Source of the DNA: Bryoerythrophyllum caledonicum
Taxonomy: Eukaryota; Streptophyta; Bryopsida; Pottiales; Pottiaceae
NCBI GenBank assembly: GCA_963971425.1
Contig: OZ020520.1
Location: 12,213,807 to 12,277,806, forward strand
Direction: 5' to 3'
Length of the DNA stretch: 64,000 bases
Shown: piece by piece, positions 21,769-32,403 of the stretch
How positions within the stretch are numbered: position 1 is the stretch's first letter
Layout of the letters: each line of letters opens with the position of its first letter
Made by a program: the position numbers and the translations under genes
The notes under the pieces: generated by a model
Databases searched by the model: none
The model's input: the letters and a program-made list of their open reading frames with translations, nothing else
What the model was told of the DNA's origin: nothing

Positions 21769-21853
21769 TCCTACGTGGCAGGTATGTGGTGCCAACATGG
21801 CTGCCACGTGGCCTGTTTTTTACCTAGTGGATAAGTCAACCCTCAGTTGACTT
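21769..21853. promoter_or_regulatory. Subterminal hairpins with a G-box, kinase end of inner hAT
   Basis: The conserved counterpart of 4264-4346. The G-box arm is CTGCCACGTGG and the AAGTCAAC / GTTGACTT pair surrounds a short loop. Confidence 0.5.
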
Positions 21854-21913
21854 ACCTGGACGGGCGAGAGCTCTACCAGACGGGCGAATCGGACGGACGG
21901 GCGTACCGGATGT

Positions 21914-21934
21914 CCGTCCAGTATGACAACCCTG
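21914..21934 (-). repeat. Terminal inverted repeat, inner hAT, kinase end
   Basis: Ends TATGACAACCCTG, the inverse of the outer kinase end at 4183. Confidence 0.9.
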
Positions 21935-23090
21935 ATTACTATCAATGGAAGTTGGCTTGCGTCTTCACGGTCGATCGGTCCCGACAATTGGTGGCGGAAT
22001 TCCAAAAAATCGACAACAACTATACCGTATACAACCAAGAGAGGGTGTTTGGTTTGACATCGTGGGCCCTCGTAGATGATCTTTTCAAGATGGATGAAAT
22101 GGGGATGGTGAAAACCGCCGGTGGGCAAACAACCATCGATTGGTCCCGTTACAAATGGATTTCAAAAAGGAGGTTTCATCTACCCTCGATCATCAGGGCA
22201 AACCCATGTTATTGTAGCCACAACCTTCAAGCTTCCTATCCGACGCTACGACTTGCTCAATTTGTCTAAACCCATTTGGTCCAGAAGGTGGGATGCATCT
22301 AGGCACTTGTGAGCACTTGTACCATCCATTTTGCCTGATTAGCTTGATGGTCGTACGCCGGCGGTGCTCATTGTGCAAGGCCCCTTTTCACGAGCGATTG
22401 TACGAACTTTTTGGATTAGTTCCATACATGCCCCCGCATTGGGAGTTCAATGTGACGAACGCTCATGATCAATCACATATGTGGGGAAAAGATTTGGTGT
22501 GGAGCTGGAAACTGAAGATGCACTCGTTGGATAAGATGCACCTCTCAAACGAGTGGGGTTGGGAAAGGGACCCGGAGCAGATTGTTCGGGTGTGCAAGAA
22601 TTTGATCCCGTTAAAGGACAAATACGGTCAAGGAAAACGAAATTTCTTCTACCAATGCTTTAATGGCCATTGGGACGAGAACGGGGAGCAATTTCGTTTT
22701 GGACCTCATCCACCGCAATGGTTGTGGGCCGTTGACGGAGTTCGCATCACAGACGACAACGGGGATCGCATTTCTCACGACGTTGACCAACCGGACCCGC
22801 AAGAACTAAGACAATTATCGGAATCAGAGTGGAAAGAAATTTTCCGAAATGACGGAATCGACTTCTTGCTCGATGTGCACAGTCCAGGGACACGGCAAGC
22901 GCTCGACCAGCTCATGCAATCCCAAATCCTGAGGGCCGTGTTGGATGAAGATGGACCAGCGAGGAGAACACGGTCAGCGTCTCGTAGACTTGTATTGGGC
23001 TCAGATGAAGACCTCCCTATGCACGTAGGGGCACACGACAACGAGGCAGGGGCGAGTGGCACTACTAATAGCCCGATGAATATTGACTAG
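21935..23090 (+). pseudogene. RING-H2 gene, 3' part, after the inner hAT (frameshifted)
   Basis: Starting with the target duplication, the frame resumes at YYQWKLACVFTVDRSRQ and follows the inner copy's protein until a one-base loss near 22153 (GGGATTTC in the inner copy, GGATTTC here). It then runs to a stop at 22267. The correct frame is open again from before 22293 to the natural stop at 23088-23090 and holds the complete RING-H2 finger, including the cysteine (GTCEHLYHPFC) that is serine in the inner copy. The gene is doubly disabled, by insertion and by frameshift. Confidence 0.88.
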
Positions 23091-24278
23091 GTGTATTTTT
23101 TGTTTTTGCGGTGCCAAGAGATAATTTTTGTACAATGCTTCATCTTTTAGCGTTTAATGTATTTTCCCATTTTCGTATTACATTATGGATACTAAAAAAA
23201 ATATGAATAGTACTGTCTACATTCTACTTGATAATAGTGGTGTGAGTCCGTGTGATTATATATGGACTTAAGCCTCATAAGGATTTGTGCGTTTGTATTA
23301 AAAAAATGGTGTGGATCAAGTTTTAAACCTCCAAACATTTTTAATCCCTAAAGGACCAAGGCATTTTTGCACCAAAAACACTTCAAAACTGCGAGGCTAT
23401 GGTATAATGCCTAAGAATGGAGACAAAACCTTTTTATTTCTACATCTAACCGTAGGATCACAATAAATACTTCTTTGTTAATGTCCCCACAAAATTTCAT
23501 AAATTTTAACCACATGGATTGAAAGGCTTGCATAGCTCCCATGCTATTCACTACTTGGTATCAAATTTTTGCACTACATAAGGCCTAAATCCATTACTAA
23601 TGGTAGTTTAAGATGATGTTAGTTCCTTATACACCAATTGTTAGAGGTAGAAAAAGGGTGTACCTTATTCAAGTCAACTATGCTAGTAGTGGAAGCTAAA
23701 AAATGGGCAAGTAACATTTTAGTTTTTAGATACTTGATATGTTTTAGATTGATGTATATTTATGGTCAATATGAAGGTCTACACCACATATTGTTGTGGA
23801 AAAAATCAAAAGTATAAAAAGTTAAAATCTCTAAGTTTTATGTGGTAAGACGTTTTTGTTTTTGGTACCTTGCCCGTTATATTTTTGGCAATATGTGAAA
23901 ATCTTTGACTTGAGTTGAAGCGTTATTTTCCACTAAAGACAAGGATTTTTTTTTTAAATTTGGAAGGAAATCATTTTCTACACTCTTATGTTTGCTCCAA
24001 AACTAATAGGGAGCTAATAAAGGTGTTCCTTATTAGAGAGCATGCCGTCAAAGTACAAAAGTTGTACTTTCCATTTTGCCTTCCTCCCTAGAACTAGGGA
24101 AAGACATAATCTGCATGTTATTTTAAGTGCATTAGGATCTTGTCGGAACCCAAAATAAATCACCCCATATTCAATTGTGCACCCGCCTCATGGAGATGAG
24201 GAGTGCCTCGGCCAAACAAGAGTGGCCTCCTTGGAAAGTTTTGTGGGGATGAATCCCCCCCCCAATTTACAAGCAAAC
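23091..24278. other. Non-coding 3' flank of the RING gene (outer)
   Basis: Collinear with 15542-16734. No gene. The segment 24005-24240 recurs in diverged form after the short paralogue (25670-25880). Confidence 0.65.
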
Positions 24279-24320
24279 ATCCCCGCCCCTGTCCTAGTGG
24301 GGCGGAGACGTCTCCGCCCC
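24279..24320. repeat. GACGTC palindrome array H
   Basis: One complete unit and one partial unit, about 150 bp upstream of the outer short paralogue. No TATA box is evident between them. Confidence 0.8.
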
Positions 24321-24470
24321 CACCGGATTACTATTTTAATGGTGGGGGACCTCATTTGTCCCCGCCTCGCATACTCCTATCCACCATCTCTTCATTGAGC
24401 TAGATGTGGGCGTTGTGCGAGGTCTCATTCATCCATCCACGCCAGAATTTTGCATTCACACGTGCACACC

Positions 24471-25127
24471 ATGTCTTCATCCGGACAATTGGCCAAGGAG
24501 GAGCGAGACAAGACCCGTGCAAGAGCGGGGAACGCCCATCGGAAGCGGTTGCACGTTCTTCGTAATCCCGAGAAGTTGGTTTTTCGAGGTTGGCAGGACG
24601 TAGTGGAGCCATGGAGTTTTGATGATTGCGCGAACTACATCGAGTGGTGCCACATCGACAAGGCTTTCACAGAGGCGCGACACAACTATCACCGGCGCTT
24701 CCACAAGGCAAACTTGAAACATTGCATCGACGAGGCGTTTAAAAACCGATGCATCGAAGTTTACCAAGTGTTGTATAACGTCCCATTCGTCAAACACAGC
24801 AAAGAAAATCTCTTCATTGCGCGGGGTGTTCATGCGGAGGTGAAGTTGGGCAAGATAGTGGATTGGTCCACTTTGAAGTCGATGCCGGGGAAGGTAAAAA
24901 TTCCTCGCCCGGAAAATGGAATAATTCCAATGGGATGGCGCAAGTATCCGGAAGGTGGATTGGGCAAGTTCATGATTGTGATGGACGACACACCTAGCTA
25001 CGATACTAACACGTCAAGTTCAGATGATGACTCCGACGGAACCCACGTCCAAGTCGCGATCGAAGAGGCACAAGCACGTGGTAGGCTGAGGAGGACCGAA
25101 CGAGCCCTTCACCAACGTTACTATTGA
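24471..25127 (+). CDS. Short RING-less paralogue of the cargo RING protein (intact)
   Basis: An open frame of 218 residues from ATG 24471 (MSSSGQLAKEERDKTR). An upstream in-frame extension has no ATG. It matches the first ~210 residues of the 761-residue RING protein (HVLRNPEKLVFRGW, CANYIEWCHIDKAF, GVHAEVKLGKIVDWSTLKSM, YPEGGLGKF) but stops after an acidic DTNTSSSDDDSDG and a basic RGRLRRTERAL tail. It lacks the coiled coil and RING finger. It is probably a truncated duplicate whose product could bind the same partner without ubiquitin-ligase function. That role is inference. The inner copy of this gene is broken. Confidence 0.75.
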   Translation: MSSSGQLAKEERDKTRARAGNAHRKRLHVLRNPEKLVFRGWQDVVEPWSFDDCANYIEWCHIDKAFTEARHNYHRRFHKANLKHCIDEAFKNRCIEVYQVLYNVPFVKHSKENLFIARGVHAEVKLGKIVDWSTLKSMPGKVKIPRPENGIIPMGWRKYPEGGLGKFMIVMDDTPSYDTNTSSSDDDSDGTHVQVAIEEAQARGRLRRTERALHQRYY

Positions 25128-25242
25128 CTAGGAGTATTTAAAGGTTTAGGACGTAGCAAATCAATTTTGTGAACAATACTTTTGCTCTAAACATTATATG
25201 GTTTTAAATATCCTATTTATTTGTAATGGTACAATTTATTTA

Positions 25243-25665
25243 GAGAACTTGCACATTACATTCTACTAGAGGCTTATACTACCCGTTATGGATGGGGACT
25301 TGCATAGCTCCCATGCTATTCACTACTTGGTTTATTTTTTTGCTTTAATGGTATGTGGTACATTCCTAATCTTTTGTGGGGCAATTGTGTTTAAATTATT
25401 TATTTAGAGAACATGCACATTACATTCTACTAGAGGCTTATACTACCCGTTATGGATGGGGACTTGCATAGCTCCCATGCTATCCACTACTTGGTTTATT
25501 TTTTTGCTTTCATGGTATGTGGTACATTCCTAATCTTTTGTGGGGCAATTGTGTTTAAATTATTTATTTAGAGAACTTGCACATTACATTCTACTAGAGG
25601 CTTATACTACCCGTTATGGATGGGGACTTGCATAGCTCCCATGCTATTCACTACTTGATCTAAAA
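25243..25665. repeat. 164-bp tandem repeat, outer hAT (about 2.6 copies)
   Basis: GAGAAC(T/A)TGCACATTAC recurs at 25243, 25407 and 25571, 164 bp apart, in inverse orientation to 12661-13250 and in the same place relative to the short paralogue. Confidence 0.95.
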
Positions 25666-25894
25666 GGGAGCTAATAAAGGTGTTCATTATTGGAGAGAAT
25701 GCGGTCAAAGGACAAAAGTAGTACTTTCCCGAAAGCCTTCCTTCGTAGACATAATGTGCTTCTTATTTTAAGTGCGTCGCAATCTTGTCGGAACCAAAAA
25801 AAAAGTACTTTATATTAAAACCTTCACCCTCCTCATGGAGAGAAGGAGTGCCTAAGCACCCAAAATGCCCCAAAGGCCTCCTTCTCTTGGGTTG

Positions 25895-26001
25895 AGGAGA
25901 CGTCCTAGCCCCTGCCCAAGTAAGGGCGGGGACGTCTCTGCCTTGCCCTGGTGGGGCGGAGACGTCCCCGCCCTTACCCGGGCAAAGGCGGGGACGTCTC
26001 C
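25895..26001. repeat. GACGTC palindrome array I
   Basis: Three or more units, continuing as array J beyond the solo LTR. Together they are the counterpart of array C, upstream of the transposase gene. Confidence 0.85.
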
Positions 26002-27991
26002 TGTAGAGTGGTTTATCACCACTCTAATAAAACACCCAATTGTACCCACACCTCATAGGATTCGTTACGGGAATGATCATACGCCTAGTTTTAAGTAATT
26101 GGAGATTAATTGTGTCGTTAAAGCTATCTTTTTGGTTAATTCTTAAGGTTATCTATCTATTTTTAGGAAATTAGGGCTGTTAGCATCACTCTTAAGGGAT
26201 CCACAAACAAAGTCTAAACCCCAAGGATCTCTCGTGCCTTAAGACGGAACATTAGTCCTTTTAAGATTGTGCTTATGCCACTAATCCTTAATCACTTGCC
26301 ACACTGGGCTAATGGAAGTTTCCATTAAGTCTCATTGCATTGGTTCTTTAATTACAATCCTTAAGAATTCAAATTCTTACCTCATGCAAAAACGCTCCAC
26401 TTTTCACGTCCGTCCACTCAGTCCACGTGATCACGTTCTTAAGACAATGGTTAGTCTGAAAAATCCCATACACAAGTTAACTTAAGTCTTAAAGAGTTCA
26501 CCTCTTAAGTCTCCACTTAAGTTCACTTACCCACAATTATCCCTTAAAGACCACGGTGTTCCACACTTACTCGTACCACTTAGTCTTTAAGATGTCTGAA
26601 TTTTACTTAAGACTTCTCTCTCGGCCGGGTCCATGTTCTTAAGAACACAGTTTCTGTCCTTGAGTTCTTAAGCACTCACTTTCTCACTTAGGACTGATTC
26701 TTAAGAACCTGCACTGTCTAGACCAATTCGGTCCTACAGTGTTCTTAAGTTTCTGTATTTAAGACTTCCAGAACCGGGAATGCATCTCACTGAATGCAAA
26801 TGTTGTCCCGTATTCTCACTCATACGAACCTTTAAGTCCAAGCTCTTAAACTTAAGGGTCTCATGGTACTTAAGGTCTCACTCTTCATAAGCTTATGTAT
26901 CCAAACTTGGACTTAAGATTCTTAAGTTTCTATGTTTTCTTCTTAAGCCTTTCTTTGGGATTTGTTCCTTATTTTCTCTCTTATGATAGATTCTTAAATA
27001 CTCACAACTTTGTCTACCTTAGAGAATCCCTTCTATTAAGGTTAGACTTAATGCCAATTTTTTGTATGCATAATATGACACTCTTGCCATGCATCAAGGT
27101 ATGCCACTCTTGATGTTTATTGCATAAATTGCATTAACATGAATAAGAACTCCACTCTTATTCTTATGATACTCAAGTTATGCTCACTCACACTCGAGAT
27201 CTTATTAAGTACTTATGCATTACACATCTCATGCACTAAGTCACTTAATTTCACATTATCTCCATTAATCTTCACACTCATGATTAATGCTCCAACACAC
27301 ACACACAAGGTCACACCCATGACCTTAGTAGTTAGGGTATTTCCCTATCTTATTTCCATGAAGAATAAATATACAATGCATTCATGCATAAGAATTTTAT
27401 CCACAATTAATACCTAATGCATGCAATTGCATTTACAACACACAATGTCAAATTTATGCAATGAAGTTCACATATTATTGCAATTATACATATGACTCAA
27501 GTCACACACAAGACTCTACATATGCAAATTCAATAGTAATTATATATTCATATATAAAATTAAATATTCTTACAACATTAAGAGTCATCAACTAGCTCTT
27601 TCACCTAAAGCTAGGGCTCACTCCAATCTTCCTCCAAGGAATTTCTATGGTAATGGCCAAGAATGCTAAAAATTCAAGCTAGTCATTCTACTCAACACGC
27701 AAGAGGTACAACTCTTGGAAAGAGGTTTTCCCTAGTATTAACCATTAAGATTAATTCCACAAAATCTTCACATCCCTTCATATCCATTCATGAAAAGGTA
27801 CAACCTATCCAAAGGGTGCGAGTTCAACATTTTTCCCATTATTTCCTTATTCTTGGATATGAATAGGTACTTTCCAATTAATTAAGTACTTAGTGTAAAC
27901 TTAATCATTATTTTTTAATTTTCCATATATCTACAACCCTTTTTACACTTAATTTTTGGAAAAAATCTATTTTTGTAATTTTGGCTCTACA
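26002..27991 (+). mobile_element. Solo LTR (1,990 bp) inside the outer hAT
   Basis: Starts TGTAGAG and ends CTCTACA. The 5-bp duplication TCTCC lies at 25997-26001 and 27992-27996. An AGAGTGGT / ACCACTCT hairpin sits just inside the left end. No coding capacity is seen. The left half is crowded with CTTAAG and TTAAG motifs. The family is unknown, and the inner hAT has no LTR at this position, so it inserted after the two copies separated. Confidence 0.9.
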
Positions 27992-28004
27992 TCTCCCCAC
28001 AACA

Positions 28005-28084
28005 AGGCAGGGCGAAGACGTCCCCGCCCCTCCCTGGGTAAGGGCGGGGATGTCTCCGCCTCTGCACGGAGACGTCCCCGCCCT
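28005..28084. repeat. GACGTC palindrome array J
   Basis: Two units, ending about 35 bp upstream of the transposase TATA box. Confidence 0.85.
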
Positions 28085-28118
28085 TGGCACGTCAGGTCCC
28101 ACCCGTTCTTGGCTCGTG

Positions 28119-28127
28119 TATAAAAGG
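28119..28127 (+). promoter_or_regulatory. TATA box, outer transposase gene
   Basis: TATAAAAGG between array J and the ATG at 28383, conserved in position with 12101-12109. Confidence 0.65.
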
Positions 28128-28382
28128 TTCGGGGAGGGCCAATTGTCCTCACGCTTGTCACCTTGGCCTCTATCCCTTGGACCTCAATTTAGTTTGAGCT
28201 CCTTCCGAGTCTACTTGGGTGGCAGGCGGCACTGGTGTGCAGCTGAGGTGATGTAAAAATTGGTTCAAGCAGTGCACCAACGCTATCAGACCTCACATTT
28301 TCACCTCATTCTATACTATAACTAGCCCCGTATTTTGGCTTAGATAGGACTTGCACATTATTTGGCATAAGCCGTGAATGCA

Positions 28383-31300
28383 ATGGGAAGTCAAAGGAAG
28401 CAAACAAAAGAATGGGAACCTTGGTACAATTTTGGTGACAACGGGGGCAAAGTAAGATGTGTTTTCTGTAAGTATACTTTTAGCTACAAACGTGAGCAAG
28501 CGTTCGCTCATTTTGGATACGGCGCCAAGTCAGAGAGGTCGATTTGTCATAGCCTACCTCCCTATGTGCGAAGTCGATTTGCCAATTGTGGAAACATTGT
28601 TCCGCAACGAATGACGGGCGGGGACATGTATGGCGGAGATTCAGGCCCGGGTGGTCCATCGAGGGCACCAACTATTGACACTTCAAGCCAATCCGACGCT
28701 CAAAATAATGTGGCGGGTGGGGTAACAAGTGGGCTTCAGGAAGGAGTGCCTAATCTCTCTGAAGGAAACGACCGCGAACATGTGTCGGGTGGTCTTACCG
28801 CCTCGAATTCCACTAGATCTGGGCAACTACATCAACAACGGATGCTTGATGCTTGATGCTTTTAACATTGCAAAGAAGAAGGAACTTGATGAGAAGTGGG
28901 CGACTTTTTTCTATCAAGCAAATGTGCCTTTTAATGTGGCGCGAAATCAAGCGTTCATCGATGCAGTGAGGGCGACATCTGTGGCAAAGTTTGAGTACAC
29001 TCCTCCTACATATCACCAGTTGAGGACTAGATTGATTGAACCTAAGAGGTTGCAAATTGAGAAAGAGATTGAAGCCAAAGTTGGTTTTGCAATCAAGAAT
29101 TATGGGATGTCGATATGCACGGATGGTTGGGATGATGTCCATCCGAGGCCCCTCATGAATTTAATGATGTCGTGCCCCACTGGTGACGTATTCTTGGGGA
29201 GCATAGACACTAGTGGTGAGAAGAAGTCCATGCGGTACATAGCGGACCAAGTGAAAGTTTACATTGAGAAGGTGGGTTCCAAGAATGTGACACAGATTTG
29301 TACAGACAATGCTCCCAACATGCTTGGAGCGATGGATGATATTATTTTCACATACGCGCACATTCACAAGCAGGGGTGTATGGCACATGCATTGGATCTC
29401 ATGTTGGAAGATTGGGCGAAGGTCCAAGAATTTAAAGATTTAATAGAGAGGGCAAAGAAATTGTGTTAATACATTAGAAACCATCATTTGACAATGGGGA
29501 CACTTCGTGGGTTGAGTCCAAACCTGCGTATTGTAGTGCCCACTGAAACCCGCTTTGCTTGTAATTTCCTTATGTTGGATCGATTGGTGCAACTCAAAGG
29601 AGTGTTGGAGCAGTTGAAAGACCACCCCCGTGTTGTAAACTACTTTGCAACCCTACGGAACAAACAAAATGGAGAGCAAGCAGCAACCGCAGCGCGTAAT
29701 GTGGTGCTCACCATCGAAGATGTGGCCTTTTGGCAACGATGTCAAAATCACGTGCACATGACTGGGGATGTTTTGAAAGCATTGCGTGTGTTTGATGGCC
29801 GCGAACCAGCCATCGGTCGTGCGTGGCTCATGATGCATAATTTGCGAGAACACATGTACTCTTTGAGAGAGTCACCCTTTACTCTACGAGCTGACATAGC
29901 ATCCACTCTTGAGCAATCTTTTGATGCCCGGTGGCAAATGGTTTTTATCGATGTTCACTACGCCGGGGCTCTTTTCAATCCGTACCTCAAGGATAATGTG
30001 GCGCTTAGGGCTGACGGAATCGCACAAAGAGCATTGAATCAGGTTGTTCGCAAAATGATGGAGGTATTGGAAGTCTCATATGAGGACGTCCAATATGAGT
30101 TAACACAGTACGAGGAGGGCATAGGACCATATGGCCCTACCGAGGCATCTGACATCCGCCAGACAAATCTTCAACTCCACCAATGGTGGGCCAGGATCGC
30201 AGACAAGGCATTGTCTAAAATAGCTATTCGTATTCTAGCCTTTACGTGTTCAGCTAGCTCTTGCGAACAAAATTGGAGTATATACTCGTTTGTCCACAAC
30301 AAGAGCCGAAATCGATTAGCGGCAGAAAAGGTTGTGTCATTGGTGTATATTTATACCAATAGCCGATGCCTTCAACAAAGACCAGGGGCCGATCCTGTTC
30401 GATGGTACGATGCAAATATTCACTCGGAGGATTCCGACCCAGATGCCCTGGGGCTGGTCCCGGTGGATGAACCTAATCGTGAATTTGATGTGTTGATAGC
30501 CGAGGAAGAGGAAGAGCACAATATGGCAGCTGCCTGTACTCCGCTGGAGTATCGTGGACACCCTAATCTTTGGGCGGAAGGCGCCGATCATCTTGAGGAA
30601 ACGAGAAACTATTACGGAGATGATGACGATGTGGAAGAAGAATTGGCTCAAGGTCGTTGGGGACCTTGGAATCAAAGTCCTCATCGCAGTCCTTCGCCTC
30701 ATCTTCCTCAAAATGAGGGCATTCATGAAGTGCAACCTTTGTCTACTTCCTCAGAGAGCGACATCCCAAATGTGACTAACCTTGAAGAGCTTGAAACGGG
30801 GGGGGCAATGTCGAGAGTGTTTGCGACGAGGACAATTCCCCATCAGACTATGGTGGTGGAAATGGAGATGGCGACAACAACGGAGCGGGAGAGAACGCAG
30901 TAAATACTGCGACTCGAAACAACCAAGCATTGGTTGAAAGCCGGTATGGCCAGAAGAGCCCTATTGGAATGGGTGCATCATTTCATAGCACTGGAGTCGT
31001 TCAAGGAGACTCTAACGCAAATGTTGTAAACACAACAATTGTAGGGACGACTCGAAGAAATGAAAGGGTTGTTAATCAACGAAAGCGTTTTGACCCGGAA
31101 TATGTAGACCCCGATGATGCTTTTGCATTCACAGAGGACCTTGAGCCACAACCATCTCCGATTGTGGTGTTGCCTACGGTTATCAATGACCAGAATGTAC
31201 CAACGCCGCCTTCCCGGGATTTCTCTTCTCCTAGAACGGCAAATGCCATGTATGGACCTTTTCAACGAAGTGTAGGCGTTGAAGGGATGGGTCTAAACAC

Positions 31301-31859
31301 TTCCGCTACTACTACCAGAATTGGCAGACCCCCTTTGGCCACTACAAGGACGCCTCTTCATCCAATGGGTCAATATATACGACCGAGTGCAAGGACTAAT
31401 GCTCGTAGAGGGTCTAGAGGCCGTGGAGCGGCTAGAGGCCGTGAAGGAAGAAACAACGGCGAAGCATCCTCCTCAAGGCATCGTAGACGTGCCCTCCTTG
31501 GAATAGGGGCACGAGATCCGAACGTGGTTGTACAACCATTTTTGGACACGTATGTTCCAGGACGCTCTTCAACAACTCCGGCGTTTGTTGTTCTGAATCG
31601 AGAAATTCGTCCTACCAGCGGCCCAACCATAAATTCCGACGGCGATGATCCTCACGCACATCGACAAAAGAGATTCATACGCTCGCGTTGCGATGGTGAA
31701 ATAGTCGTAGAGCTTCGCAGTGACAACTCTAAAATAGAGGGCTTTTGGACTATGGATGGTAACAATGGAGAATTCTCAAATGAGAGCGGTGAAGGAGCTG
31801 ATGATGACAACCGTCCAGATTGCGATGAGGCACCAGATGATGATGATATCGTCCTTTGA
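28383..31859 (+). pseudogene. hAT transposase, broken copy of the outer element
   Basis: The first ATG in frame is 28383 (MGSQRKQTKEWEPWYNFG). Domains follow the inner copy: BED finger, DUF659 core (ICTDGWDD and ICTDNAPN around 29120-29320), CMAHALDLML near 29380, and the dimerisation motif CSASSCEQNWS near 30250-30285. A long acidic, proline- and glycine-rich tail follows. Relative to the inner copy it has a 7-bp duplication (GATGCTT) near 28850 that shifts the frame, a TAA at 29467-29469 where the inner copy reads CAA, and a different G-run length near 30799. The closing TGA at 31857 is CGA in the inner copy, so the ancestral end is uncertain. Confidence 0.88.
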
Positions 31860-32138
31860 GATGCGGTTATGGGTGGCCCGTCCACCGAAGGAGTGTGCAG
31901 ATCGAGCCGTTTGAATAATTACAGGACAAGAAAAGTAACTACATATATGTATGCGAAATCAAGAGAGTTGTGATAATTCATAGAAGAAGCTAGGAGAGAA
32001 AAAGGTTTCTTAGATAACTACAAGATATTACTTCGTTTGGAAGTATGAGATTAGGGAATTCTTGTTTTATCGTGAAACTTTTTAATGTAATAAACATATT
32101 TTGCTTCCAGACATTAAGGCCTCTCCGCTCAATGATGC
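31860..32138. other. Non-coding 3' end of the outer hAT
   Basis: About 160 bp here (roughly 31905-32075) have no counterpart in the inner copy, so this is either an insertion here or a deletion there. No gene. Confidence 0.5.
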
Positions 32139-32245
32139 AAGGGCGTGGACGCCTACATGAGGGGCGTAGACGTCCCCGCCCTAGGGGAGGCGTCTCCGCC
32201 CCTCATGGTGACGTCCTCGCCCCTCATTGAGATGTCCCCGCCCTA
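32139..32245. repeat. GACGTC palindrome array K
   Basis: About four degraded units close to the transposase end, the counterpart of array B but shorter. Confidence 0.8.
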
Positions 32246-32403
32246 GTGCCACGATGGCGTGACACGTCCGTATGTGACGTGGCGATCACAGTAAAAATTT
32301 CTTACTTGCAAAAAATTATTGGGCGCTCTTTGGGCAATCCGTCTGAACCTTTCGTTTGTGCCATCCGGACCGCCCGTCCGGTTGTCCCGTCCGATCACTC
32401 AAA

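Larger units (their letters stand above)
7911..21934 (-). mobile_element. Inner giant hAT DNA transposon (inserted in the outer copy)
   Basis: This 14,024-bp element has CAGGGTTGTCATA at 7911 and its inverse ending at 21934, with perfect ATTACTAT duplications outside. It belongs to the same family as the outer element but in opposite orientation: transposase end at left, kinase end at right. Cargo: transposase pseudogene (minus), 164-bp repeats, broken short paralogue (minus), a solo LTR, an open RING-family gene (minus) and an open kinase-like gene (plus). Without the solo LTR it is about 12.8 kb. The perfect duplication and two open cargo genes suggest it is younger than the outer copy. Confidence 0.93.

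Noticed and set aside
21847-21934. An ATG just inside the inner hAT's right end leading into the resumed RING frame
   Set aside because: The reading runs through the terminal inverted repeat by chance. Collinearity with the inner copy shows that the gene really resumes at the target duplication.
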